Part shown: in pieces, positions 42,499-51,685 of the stretch
Layout: each line of letters starts with the position of its first letter
How positions within the stretch are numbered: the stretch's first letter is position 1
From: CAVWSM01 sp963799425
Lineage (GTDB): Bacteria > Actinomycetota > Actinomycetes > Jiangellales > Jiangellaceae
Direction: 5' to 3'
Assembly (NCBI GenBank): GCA_963799425.1
Contig: CAWCXA010000016.1
Span: 124,001 to 188,000 of the forward strand
Length of the DNA: 64,000 bases
The notes under the pieces: generated by a model
What the model was told of the DNA's origin: nothing
Seen by the model: only the letters and a program-made list of their open reading frames with translations
The model's database searches: none
Made by a program: the position numbers and the translations under genes

Positions 42499-43629
42499 CT
42501 AATCAGACAGCAGGTCGACCGCGAGCCGTGCCGTGTCGGCGTTGTCGGAGAAGAGCCCGTCGATGCCGGTGGCCAGGAACGCCTCGTACTCCGCGAGCGC
42601 GTCACCGTAGTCGGCCGGGTTGGTGCCCTTGCGCAGGTTGGCCGGCAGGAACGTGTTTTCGTTGCGGAACGTGTACGGGTGAACGACGAGGCCGGCTGCG
42701 TGCGCGTTGTCGACGAGAGCGGTCGGCGCCCCGAGGCTCTGGTCGGCGTTCCGTGAGATGACTTGGTTCTTGTCCGGTCCGAGGCCGTCGGCGTACTCCG
42801 CGATGTCGGCGAGACCGGCCGGCGTGATGAGGTCGGCGTACGTACGTGGGTCGCCGGCAGCGACCAGGTCGAACGGCGCACCGCTGGCAGCCACCAGCTG
42901 CACGATCGGGACGCTGAGCTTGCGGTCCAGCTCGCGCAGATTGCCCGTCTCGAACGACTGCACGAAGACCTTCGCGCTGCGCCGGTCCAAGCCGTTGCGC
43001 TTCAGAGTCCGCGCGAGCGGCTCCTCCAACGAGAGCCCGATCGAGTCGAAGTAGGTCGGGTGCTTCGTCTCCGGGTAGATCCCGATCTCCCGGCCGTGCT
43101 CGCGGCGAGCATCCTTCACGAGGTCGATGACCTCCTGCAGTGTCGGCACCTCGAAGCGACCGTCGTACAGCGTGTTCTCCTGCCGAGTCGCCGGGATCCG
43201 CTCGATTGCGCGCAATGTCTTGAGCTCGGCCAGCGTGAAGTCCTCGGTGAACCAGCCTGTCAGCGAGACACCGTCGACGACCTTCGTGACTCGACGATCC
43301 GCGAACTCTGGGTGCGAGGCGACGTCGGTCGTTCCTGAGATCTCGTTCTCGTGGCGGGCGACGAGCACCCCGTCCTTGGTGGATACGAGGTCAGGCTCGA
43401 CATAGTCTGCGCCGAGACGGATCGCCAGCTCGTACGACGCGAGCGTGTGCTCGGGCCGGTACCCCGAGGCACCCCGGTGACCGACCACGAGCGGAGCCGA
43501 CGCCTTGTTGCCGCCGGAATGGCGTTCTTCCTCGCCCGGCGTCGCCGTGGCGTTCGGGATCGTCAGGACAGCAGTGGTCGCGGCCAATGCCGCCAGTCCG
43601 GCGGTGACGCGCGTGAAGGACAAGCGCAC
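42499..43629 (-). CDS. Secreted glycerophosphodiester phosphodiesterase
   Basis: 376 residues with a signal peptide (Arg and hydrophobic core at ~1-28, Ala-x-Ala-like end near A-T-A-T). The GDPD domain follows: catalytic H51-R52-G53, E60, E79-P-D81 type metal site (V-E-P-D-L-V) and a second His in A-R-H-E-N near 93. It hydrolyses glycerophosphodiesters from lipids or teichoic-type polymers outside the cell. GTG start at 43629 with GGAGAGGA upstream. A paralogue is encoded directly upstream. Confidence 0.93.
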   Translation of the reverse strand: MRLSFTRVTAGLAALAATTAVLTIPNATATPGEEERHSGGNKASAPLVVGHRGASGYRPEHTLASYELAIRLGADYVEPDLVSTKDGVLVARHENEISGTTDVASHPEFADRRVTKVVDGVSLTGWFTEDFTLAELKTLRAIERIPATRQENTLYDGRFEVPTLQEVIDLVKDARREHGREIGIYPETKHPTYFDSIGLSLEEPLARTLKRNGLDRRSAKVFVQSFETGNLRELDRKLSVPIVQLVAASGAPFDLVAAGDPRTYADLITPAGLADIAEYADGLGPDKNQVISRNADQSLGAPTALVDNAHAAGLVVHPYTFRNENTFLPANLRKGTNPADYGDALAEYEAFLATGIDGLFSDNADTARLAVDLLSD

Positions 43630-43718
43630 GAGTCCTCTCCCTTCGACCAGACGGAGGCCGGCGACGGTCGCCGGTGCACACGTGCGGCCGTACGAGAGCG
43701 AACTGGCCGCCGGTGACG

Positions 43719-44762
43719 TCAGGGCATCGGGCGAGCGACGGGCAGGCGACCGTTCATGGACATCCCGTGCCGGTGAGCAGCGACCGCGATGCGAGCGATG
43801 TCCGGGCTGTCGGTGAATAGCCCGTCGACGCCCGCCGACAAGTAGGACTGATGCTCCTGGATGGTGTCCCCGTGCTGCAACGGCAGCCGCCCCACGCGCA
43901 GGCTGCGCGGCAGGAATGCGTTCTCCGGACGCAGCGTCCAGACGTGCAGCGCGAGGCCGTGGGCGTGCGCGTCGTCGACAAGCGACGTCGGTCGTCCAAA
44001 GCCCACGTCGGAATGCGGCAGCACGAGCCGCTTGTCGACACCGATGGCGTCGGCGTAGTGGGCAATGTCGCCGAGGTTGTACGACGGCGCGTCGAGGCCG
44101 ATCAGCTGCACGAGCGGCACCCCGAGCCATTCGGCCAGCGTCCGCAGCGTCGCGGAGTCGAAGCACTGCACGAACACATTGGCGTCGGCGGTGTCGAGCC
44201 GGTTTCGCTCGAGGATGTCCGCGAGCCGCTCCTCGATCGGCAGGCCGGCCGCGGCGAAGTAGCCCGGCATCTTGGGCTCGGGGTAGATGCCGATCGGTCG
44301 TCCGACGACCCGGCTCCCCCGACCAACCAGGTCGATGACCTCCTGGAGAGTGGGGACGGCCAGCTGCCCGTCGTACGCAGTGTTGGCCGGACGAAGGTCG
44401 GCGTACCGCTCCCGTGCTCGCAGCATCCGCAGCTCGGCGAGCGAGAAGTCCTCGACGAACCACCCGGTGACGAGCTCACCATCGACCAACTTGCCGCGGT
44501 AACGGTCGGCAAACTCTGGTCGGTCGATCACATCGGTCGTGCTCGAGAGCTCGGGCCCGTGGCGGCACACGAGCACCCCGTCTCCGGTCACGACGAGATC
44601 GGGCTCGACGTAGTCGGCGCCGAGCGCGATGGCGAGCAAGTAGGACGCGAGCGTGTGCTCGGGTCGGTGCGCGGAGGCGCCGCGGTGCGCGATCACCAAA
44701 GGTGGCGGCCGCCGCCGGGTGGGGGCGTCCTCGGGAGTCCGTGCCCGCGGGATGGGATGCAC
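43719..44762 (-). CDS. Glycerophosphodiester phosphodiesterase, cytosolic paralogue
   Basis: 347 residues with the same GDPD core as the neighbouring gene (H-R-G-A-S at 26-30, V-E-P-D-L-V near 53, C-R-H-G-P near 68), but the N-terminus is Pro/Arg-rich with no signal peptide, so it probably acts in the cytosol. Much of the C-terminal half aligns with the paralogue (L-V-D-D/N-A-H-A, D-G-L-F-T/S-D). The tandem arrangement implies an old duplication followed by change of location. GTG start. Confidence 0.9.
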   Translation of the reverse strand: MHPIPRARTPEDAPTRRRPPPLVIAHRGASAHRPEHTLASYLLAIALGADYVEPDLVVTGDGVLVCRHGPELSSTTDVIDRPEFADRYRGKLVDGELVTGWFVEDFSLAELRMLRARERYADLRPANTAYDGQLAVPTLQEVIDLVGRGSRVVGRPIGIYPEPKMPGYFAAAGLPIEERLADILERNRLDTADANVFVQCFDSATLRTLAEWLGVPLVQLIGLDAPSYNLGDIAHYADAIGVDKRLVLPHSDVGFGRPTSLVDDAHAHGLALHVWTLRPENAFLPRSLRVGRLPLQHGDTIQEHQSYLSAGVDGLFTDSPDIARIAVAAHRHGMSMNGRLPVARPMP

Positions 44763-44844
44763 ATGCCCGAGGAAACCCGGCCTAGATGACGCGGCGGGGG
44801 TGCCGCCGCGTCGTCTCGGTTACGGATCGCCGACAATCGGGCCC

Positions 44845-45465
44845 ATGAAGCGCAACCGGGTGTCTCCCACAGGCGAGCTCGTGGCCACGCCGCTGCGCGG
44901 ATCGTGGACGGGCAACCGCGGCATTCTGCACGAGGGCACCGAGATCCGGCGGTTCCACGCGGGCAAGCTGTGGATCATCTGCGCGTTGACGTACAAGGAC
45001 CAGCGGCTCCGCCAGTGGGCGCCGGGGCACTACACCGTGCTGTTCTTCCACGACGAGGCCGTCGCTCTCGCAGCCGGGCACCGACCGTGCGCGTTCTGCC
45101 GGCGGGCTTCGTACAACGCATATCGTGCGGCCCTGGTGGCGGGCGACGGCGTTGCCGAGCAGCCGAAGGCGACCGAGCTCGACGGCTTGCTGCACGAGGA
45201 GCGTCTGCAGCGTGGCACGCACCGGCGGCGGCTGCATTCGATGGCGTGGTCGACATTGCCCGATGGCGTGTTTGTCATGCTGGACGACGGCCCGGCGCTC
45301 GTCCTCGATGATGCGGTCGTGCCGTGGACGCCGACGGGGTACGGGGCCGCATCGCGACGGCCGCGGTCAGGGGATGCCGAGGTGCTCACGCCGCCAGCGA
45401 GCGTGGCTGCCATCCAGGGCGGCTATGCGCCGCAGATCGACGAGGCCGCACGGCCGTCGCGGTGA
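44845..45465 (+). CDS. Conserved hypothetical protein with C-x-x-C motif
   Basis: A 206-residue protein similar to uncharacterised actinobacterial proteins. The N-terminal part has G-S-W-T-G-N-R-G-I-L-H and Y-T-V-L-F-F-H-D-E-A-V-A-L-A-A-G-H-R-P-C-A-F-C-R-R near residues 62-92. The C-x-x-C with the nearby His looks like a metal or DNA-contacting site, reminiscent of Ada-type zinc motifs, but that link is only a resemblance. The rest has no recognisable domain. Convergent with guaA, 7 nt apart. Confidence 0.75.
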   Translation: MKRNRVSPTGELVATPLRGSWTGNRGILHEGTEIRRFHAGKLWIICALTYKDQRLRQWAPGHYTVLFFHDEAVALAAGHRPCAFCRRASYNAYRAALVAGDGVAEQPKATELDGLLHEERLQRGTHRRRLHSMAWSTLPDGVFVMLDDGPALVLDDAVVPWTPTGYGAASRRPRSGDAEVLTPPASVAAIQGGYAPQIDEAARPSR

Positions 45466-45472
45466 GTCGCCC

Positions 45473-47044
<1,572 letters not shown>

Positions 47045-47067
47045 CTTGTCAGCGTAGCCTGCGGGCT

Positions 47068-47517
47068 ATGCAGAGCAGTGCAGCCACCGTGGAGGACTAC
47101 CTCGCCGAGCTGCCGTCCGACCGCCGCGAGGTGGTGGAGGCCGTACGAGACGTGGTGACGGCCAACCTGCCGGACGGCTACGAGGAGGCGATGGCCTTCG
47201 GCATGATCGGCTATGCGGTGCCGCTGGAGCGCCATCCCGACACCTACAACGGGCAGCCACTGGGCTATGTGGCAATCGCGGCGCAGAAGCGGCATTACGC
47301 GGTCTACCTGAGTGGCATCTACAGCAGCCCTGATCTGGAGCAGGACTTCCGCAGACGCTGGTCGCCACCAAGCGGACGCGCGATCGACATGGGCAAGTCG
47401 TGCTTGCGCTTCAACAAGCTCGCCGATCTGGACCTGCCACTGCTCGGCGAGATGGTGGCGGCCGTGCCGGTGGACCGGTTCATCGAGATGTACGAGGCGG
47501 CGCGCGCACGCCGATAG
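47068..47517 (+). CDS. DUF1801 family protein
   Basis: A 149-residue protein of the DUF1801 (YdhG-like) fold. Typical features are the T-V-E-D-Y-L-A-E-L-P opening, E-A-M-A-F-G-M-I-G-Y near residue 40, K-R-H-Y-A-V-Y-L-S-G near 74 and M-G-K-S-C-L-R-F near 110. The family is structurally related to frataxin-like or YjbR folds, without a settled role. It lies 23 nt from the divergent guaA start. Confidence 0.88.
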   Translation: MQSSAATVEDYLAELPSDRREVVEAVRDVVTANLPDGYEEAMAFGMIGYAVPLERHPDTYNGQPLGYVAIAAQKRHYAVYLSGIYSSPDLEQDFRRRWSPPSGRAIDMGKSCLRFNKLADLDLPLLGEMVAAVPVDRFIEMYEAARARR

Positions 47518-47659
47518 CCCATCCTGCGCAGGCATAGGCAATTGGCCGCCTGGATACGCGCAGCAGCCTGTCCCAGTAGCAACCTTGCTGTTCAACGTGA
47601 TCGTTTGCCACCGAAACTCGTTGGCTGGTTGTCAGTTACGCAGCGTACGGTGCTGCCAC

Positions 47660-49390
47660 GTGACACTCCTTCCCAGCCTGCCGCTCGCGGACCCCGGATC
47701 GCCGGACACGCGCTCGCCGCTGCGGTTCCTTGTCTGGGTGGGGCGCAGGCAGTTCGCGCGCATCGCGATCGCTGTCGGGTTCGGCGTCACCTGGATGGTG
47801 GCCCAGGCCCTGATGCCGTACGCGTTGGGTCGCGCCGTCGACTCGGGCCTCGCGGCCGGCGACCGCGGCGCGCTCCTGTACTGGGCGCTGGCCGTGCTCA
47901 CGCTCGGACTCATCCAGGCCGGCGCCGGCGTGCTGCGCCACCGGCTTGCGGTGGGCAACTGGCTCACCGCGATGTACCGCGTCACCCAGCTCGTTGCTCA
48001 GCACGTCGCGCGGTCCGGCACGGCGGTGCGCAGTTCGGTTTCGACCGGCGAGGTCGTCTCCACGACCGCGAGTGACGCACCGCACATCGGCGGCATCTAC
48101 GACGTGCTACCGCGCTTCTTCGGCGCCATCACGGCCTACGTTCTCGTCGCTGTCCTGCTGCTCCGCACGTCGGTGACCCTGGGGCTCGTCGTGCTGATCG
48201 GCGTACCGCTCGTCATGCTCTTGCTCACACCGGTGATCCGACCGCTGCAGGCACGCCAGCGCGAGCAGCGCGCCGAGATTGGCCGGCTCACCGCGCTCGG
48301 CGCCGACACCGTTGCCGGGCTGCGGGTGCTGCGCGGCATCGGTGGTGAGCGGACCTTCCTCGCCCGCTACACCGCGCGTTCACAGGAGGTGCGCAACTCG
48401 GGCCTGCGGGTGGCTCAGGTGCAGTCCCTGCTCGACGCTGCGCAGGTCCTGCTGCCCGGCATTTTCGTCGTGCTGGTCACGTGGCTCGGCGCCCGGCTTG
48501 CGGTCGACGGCACGATCAGCCCCGGTGAGCTGGTGGCGTTCTACGGCTACTCCGCATTCCTCGTGACGCCCCTGCGCACCGCGACCGAAGCGCTGGAAAG
48601 AGCGACGCGCGGCATCGTCGCGGCGCGCCGCGTGCTGGCGGTGCTCGCCGTGTCGTCGGACCAGTCGGACGCACCGGAAGTCACCGCTCGACCCGTTCGG
48701 GTCCCGGCGGCCGGTGTGCCGCTGCGGGACTCGCAGTCGGGACTGGTGGTCGCGCCTGGGCTGACCACGGCCCTGGTCAGTGCCGACCCGCAGGAGAGCA
48801 CGCTGGTTGCCGACCGACTGGGCCGCTTTGCCGATGCCGATGGTGTCCTGCTCGGTGACGTTCCCCTCGCCGACCTCCCCGTCGATGAGGTGCGCCGGCG
48901 CATCCTCGTGAGCGAGGCGGATCCCCTGCTGTTCAGCGGCAGCCTGCGCGAGACTCTCGACCCGTGGGGCGCGTCCGACGACCACGCGTTGCGCCGCGTG
49001 CTCACCGTCGCCGACGCCACCGACGTGATCGACGCACTGCCTGACGGGTTGGACACTGCGGTGGAGGAGCGCGGTCGCTCATTCTCCGGTGGCCAGCGAC
49101 AGCGCCTCGTCCTGGCTCGCTCGCTGCTTGCCGACCCTGAGGTGCTCGTGCTCGTGGAGCCGACGAGCGCCGTCGACGCGCACACCGAGGCGCGCATTGC
49201 CGACCGGTTGCTGGCCGCTCGCCGGGGCCGCACCACGGTGATCGTGTCTGCGAGCCCGTTGCTGCTCGACCGCGTCGACCAGGTGGCCTTCCTCGCCGAC
49301 GGGCGAGTGCGGTGCCTCGGCACGCACGCCGAGCTGTTGGAGTCCGAGCCCACCTATCGCGAGACCGTGACCCGAGAGGAGGCAGCGTGA
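47660..49390 (+). CDS. ABC exporter half-transporter with degenerate nucleotide-binding site
   Basis: 576 residues: a six-helix exporter membrane domain (~25-310) then a nucleotide-binding domain (~350-576). The signature F-S-G-G-Q is intact near residue 475, but Walker A is S-A-D-P-Q-E-S-T with the Lys replaced by Glu. Walker B is V-L-V-L-V-E-P with Val for the Asp, the Q-loop Gln is Glu and the H-loop His is lost (V-S-A-S-P). This protein cannot provide a catalytic ATP site but can complete its partner's. It overlaps the next ABC gene by 4 nt (GTGA). GTG start without Shine-Dalgarno. Confidence 0.93.
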   Translation: MTLLPSLPLADPGSPDTRSPLRFLVWVGRRQFARIAIAVGFGVTWMVAQALMPYALGRAVDSGLAAGDRGALLYWALAVLTLGLIQAGAGVLRHRLAVGNWLTAMYRVTQLVAQHVARSGTAVRSSVSTGEVVSTTASDAPHIGGIYDVLPRFFGAITAYVLVAVLLLRTSVTLGLVVLIGVPLVMLLLTPVIRPLQARQREQRAEIGRLTALGADTVAGLRVLRGIGGERTFLARYTARSQEVRNSGLRVAQVQSLLDAAQVLLPGIFVVLVTWLGARLAVDGTISPGELVAFYGYSAFLVTPLRTATEALERATRGIVAARRVLAVLAVSSDQSDAPEVTARPVRVPAAGVPLRDSQSGLVVAPGLTTALVSADPQESTLVADRLGRFADADGVLLGDVPLADLPVDEVRRRILVSEADPLLFSGSLRETLDPWGASDDHALRRVLTVADATDVIDALPDGLDTAVEERGRSFSGGQRQRLVLARSLLADPEVLVLVEPTSAVDAHTEARIADRLLAARRGRTTVIVSASPLLLDRVDQVAFLADGRVRCLGTHAELLESEPTYRETVTREEAA

Positions 49391-51144
49391 GCGCCACCCT
49401 GCCGATCGCCGCCGCACCGGAGGTGCGCGCCGAGGCGGGCCGCCTGATGCGTCAGCACCGGCTGACGCTTACCCGCGTTCTCAGCCTGCACGCGCTGGCG
49501 GCCGTGACCGGCTTGGCGGGACCATGGCTGCTCGGCGGGCTCGTGCAGAGCGTCAGTCAAGGCACTACGACCGCGCATGTCGACCGAGTCGTTCTCGTCC
49601 TGGCGGGGTTCGTGCTGGCGTCGACCGTTCTCACGCGGGCGGCTCGCCGATCGTCGCTCGTGCTGAGTGAGCAGGTCTTCGCCGAGCTGCGCGAGACGTT
49701 CGTTGGTCGCGTGCTTGCGCTGCCGCTGTCGACGGTGGAGCGGGCCGGCACAGGCGACTTGGTGTCTCGCACCACGGCAGACATCGACACCCTCGCGCGC
49801 ACGGTGCGGTTCGCCGTGCCGGAGGTCCTCGTGGCCACTGTCACTGCCACGCTGACGCTGGGAGCGGCGCTTCTCGTCGGCCCGCTTGTCGTGCTGCCGT
49901 GTCTGATCAGCCTGCCGTTGATCTGGCTGTCCACCCGCTGGTACCTCCGCCGCGCACCTGCCGGCTACCTCTGGGAGCGGGCGGCGTACGCGACGATCAC
50001 TGGCGGTGTCACCGAGACGGTCGAGGGTGGGCGCACAGTTGCTGCGCTTGGTCTCACTCAGCAGCGCATCGCCCGGACCAAGGGCGACCTGGCCGAGGCC
50101 TATCGAGCCGAGCGCCGGACGCTGTTCCTGCGCACGGTCTGGTTCCCGGCGCTCGAGCTCGCCTACGTGCTGCCGGTGTCCAGCGTCTTGCTGTGGGGCG
50201 GGTGGCTCGTGTTCGGCGGCAACGCGACCATCGGGCAGGTCACTGCAGTGACGCTCTACGCGGTGCAGCTGATCGACCCCGTCGACCGGCTCTTGATGTG
50301 GCTTGACGAGGTGCAGGTCGGTGCGGCGTCGCTCGCTCGCGTGGTCGGTGTGGCTGATGTGCCCAGCGACCGTGTTGCCTCTGGCAAGCAGCCGGTCGAC
50401 GAGCATGTACAGGCGACTGACGTGCGCTACGCCTACGTCAGCGGTCGCGACGTGCTGCACGGCATCGACCTCGACCTGCGCCCGGGTGAGCGGCTCGCGA
50501 TGGTCGGCCCGTCGGGCGCCGGCAAGTCGACGCTTGGCCGACTGCTCGCAGGCATCCACCCGCCGCGCACGGGATCGGTCACCGTCGGAGAGGTGCCGCT
50601 GGTCGACCTTCCGCTCGACGAGCTACGCGGTCACGTGGCCCTGGTCACCCAGGAGCACCACGTGTTCGTCGGTTCGGTGGCCGACAACCTGCGGCTGGCT
50701 CGCCCCGACGCCGACGAAGACGCGCTGCTGCAGGCGCTCGACGTGGTCGACGCCCGGGGGTGGGTCGAGGCACTGCCTGATGGGCTGCAGACGGTGGTTG
50801 GTGCCGGCGGTTACGGGCTGGCTCCGGCACAGGCGCAGCAGGTGGCGCTTGCTCGGCTCGTGCTAGCCGACCCGCACACCCTCGTGCTCGACGAGGCGAC
50901 GTCGCTGCTCGACCCGCGGGCGGCACGACACCTGGAGCGGTCGCTCGCCGCAGTGCTGGAGGGGCGCACGGTCGTCGCGATCGCGCACCGCTTGCACACG
51001 GCGCACGACGCCGACCGCGTGGCAGTCGTCGAGGACGGCCGCATCAGCGAGCTCGGCACACATGACCAGCTCGTCGCGGACGGTGGCGCTTACTCGGCGC
51101 TCTGGGAGTCGTGGCATGGCCAGCGGGCAACCGCCGACACGTGA
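49387..51144 (+). CDS. ABC exporter half-transporter with catalytic Walker motifs
   Basis: 585 residues: six-helix membrane domain (~30-310) and nucleotide-binding domain (~345-580). Walker A G-P-S-G-A-G-K-S-T, Q-loop V-T-Q-E, Walker B T-L-V-L-D-E-A and H-loop I-A-H-R are intact. The signature, however, is A-P-A-Q-A where L-S-G-G-Q is expected. It pairs with the preceding gene to form a heterodimer: its Walker A plus the partner's signature make the one working site. Substrate unknown; multidrug, peptide or lipid export are options. Confidence 0.93.
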   Translation: MSATLPIAAAPEVRAEAGRLMRQHRLTLTRVLSLHALAAVTGLAGPWLLGGLVQSVSQGTTTAHVDRVVLVLAGFVLASTVLTRAARRSSLVLSEQVFAELRETFVGRVLALPLSTVERAGTGDLVSRTTADIDTLARTVRFAVPEVLVATVTATLTLGAALLVGPLVVLPCLISLPLIWLSTRWYLRRAPAGYLWERAAYATITGGVTETVEGGRTVAALGLTQQRIARTKGDLAEAYRAERRTLFLRTVWFPALELAYVLPVSSVLLWGGWLVFGGNATIGQVTAVTLYAVQLIDPVDRLLMWLDEVQVGAASLARVVGVADVPSDRVASGKQPVDEHVQATDVRYAYVSGRDVLHGIDLDLRPGERLAMVGPSGAGKSTLGRLLAGIHPPRTGSVTVGEVPLVDLPLDELRGHVALVTQEHHVFVGSVADNLRLARPDADEDALLQALDVVDARGWVEALPDGLQTVVGAGGYGLAPAQAQQVALARLVLADPHTLVLDEATSLLDPRAARHLERSLAAVLEGRTVVAIAHRLHTAHDADRVAVVEDGRISELGTHDQLVADGGAYSALWESWHGQRATADT

Positions 51145-51161
51145 CCGCCACGCCGAGCGGC

Positions 51162-51191
51162 GGGCGCCGAACCCACTGAGGCTCGGCGCCC
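51162..51191. terminator. Probable terminator after the ABC operon
   Basis: GGGCGCCGA (51162-51170) and TCGGCGCCC (51183-51191) form a perfect 9-bp stem with a 12-nt loop, between convergent genes ending at 51144 (+) and 51207 (-). Confidence 0.6.
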
Positions 51192-51206
51192 ACCGCCCGG
51201 GCAGGG

Positions 51207-51548
51207 TCAGCTCGACGGGTCGCTTGGCGACTGAGTGCCGTCAGGCTCTGGCGTGCCATCACCCTCAGGTCGCGTCCCGTCGCCGTCCGGCCTGGCACCG
51301 TTCTCGGGGCAGTCCCCGTCGCGCGGCCCGTTGTTCGGGTCGGTGGGCTGTACGGACTGGCCGCTCGAGTCCCCGTTCGTCGACTCGCTGGTGGACGTCT
51401 CCGGCGAGCCGCCCGAGGACGAGCTGTCGGACGACGCCGCATTGGCGGCAATCGTGCCCGTCAGAGTCGCACCAAGCACAAGACCGCCGACGAGCATTGC
51501 CACAGATCGGCCTGCTTTCCGTACAGGCGGTTTCGTCTCCTCGTCCAT
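51207..51548 (-). CDS. Small secreted or membrane-tethered low-complexity protein
   Basis: A 113-residue protein. After a short charged head (K-P-P-V-R-K) comes one hydrophobic segment (~16-36, ending A-N-A-A-S), a signal peptide or anchor. The remaining ~75 residues are disordered: Ser/Thr-rich, then Pro/Asp/Gly-rich (D-G-D-G-T-R-P-E-G-D). GGGAGG precedes the ATG. No family is recognised. The upstream region carries 11-bp-spaced direct repeats and an inverted repeat, so it is probably controlled by a response regulator. Confidence 0.75.
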   Translation of the reverse strand: MDEETKPPVRKAGRSVAMLVGGLVLGATLTGTIAANAASSDSSSSGGSPETSTSESTNGDSSGQSVQPTDPNNGPRDGDCPENGARPDGDGTRPEGDGTPEPDGTQSPSDPSS

Positions 51549-51561
51549 GTGGACCTCCCTT

Positions 51562-51598
51562 TCGGTTCATGGCCTCCGGTATGAGGGCCATCAACCGA
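51562..51598. promoter_or_regulatory. Inverted repeat upstream of the small secreted protein gene
   Basis: TCGGTT-c-ATGGCC (51562-51574) pairs with GGCCAT-c-AACCGA (51586-51598), 12 of 13 positions. It starts 14 nt upstream of the ATG on the minus strand, just before the ribosome-binding site. It may be an mRNA leader hairpin or an operator. Confidence 0.45.
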
Positions 51599-51611
51599 GG
51601 CTGTCGTTCCT

Positions 51612-51655
51612 CACTGGGGACGACCTTGGGCTGACCTGGGAGCAACCTGGGAGTC
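51612..51655. promoter_or_regulatory. Direct repeats at 11-bp spacing, likely response-regulator site
   Basis: ACCTGGGAG occurs at 51634 and 51645, with ACCTTGGG at 51623 and a degenerate CACTGGGG at 51612, all in 11-bp phase. One helical turn between direct repeats is the classic layout for OmpR/PhoB-type response-regulator dimers. They lie 64-105 bp upstream of the small secreted protein start at 51548. Confidence 0.6.
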
Positions 51656-51685
51656 GGTGTCTGGCCATGCCTGGAGCGAGGCTGT

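Noticed and set aside
51160..51640. Plus-strand frames opposite the small secreted protein
   Set aside because: They are Arg/Ser-rich antisense frames; the minus-strand gene has a ribosome-binding site and a membrane segment.
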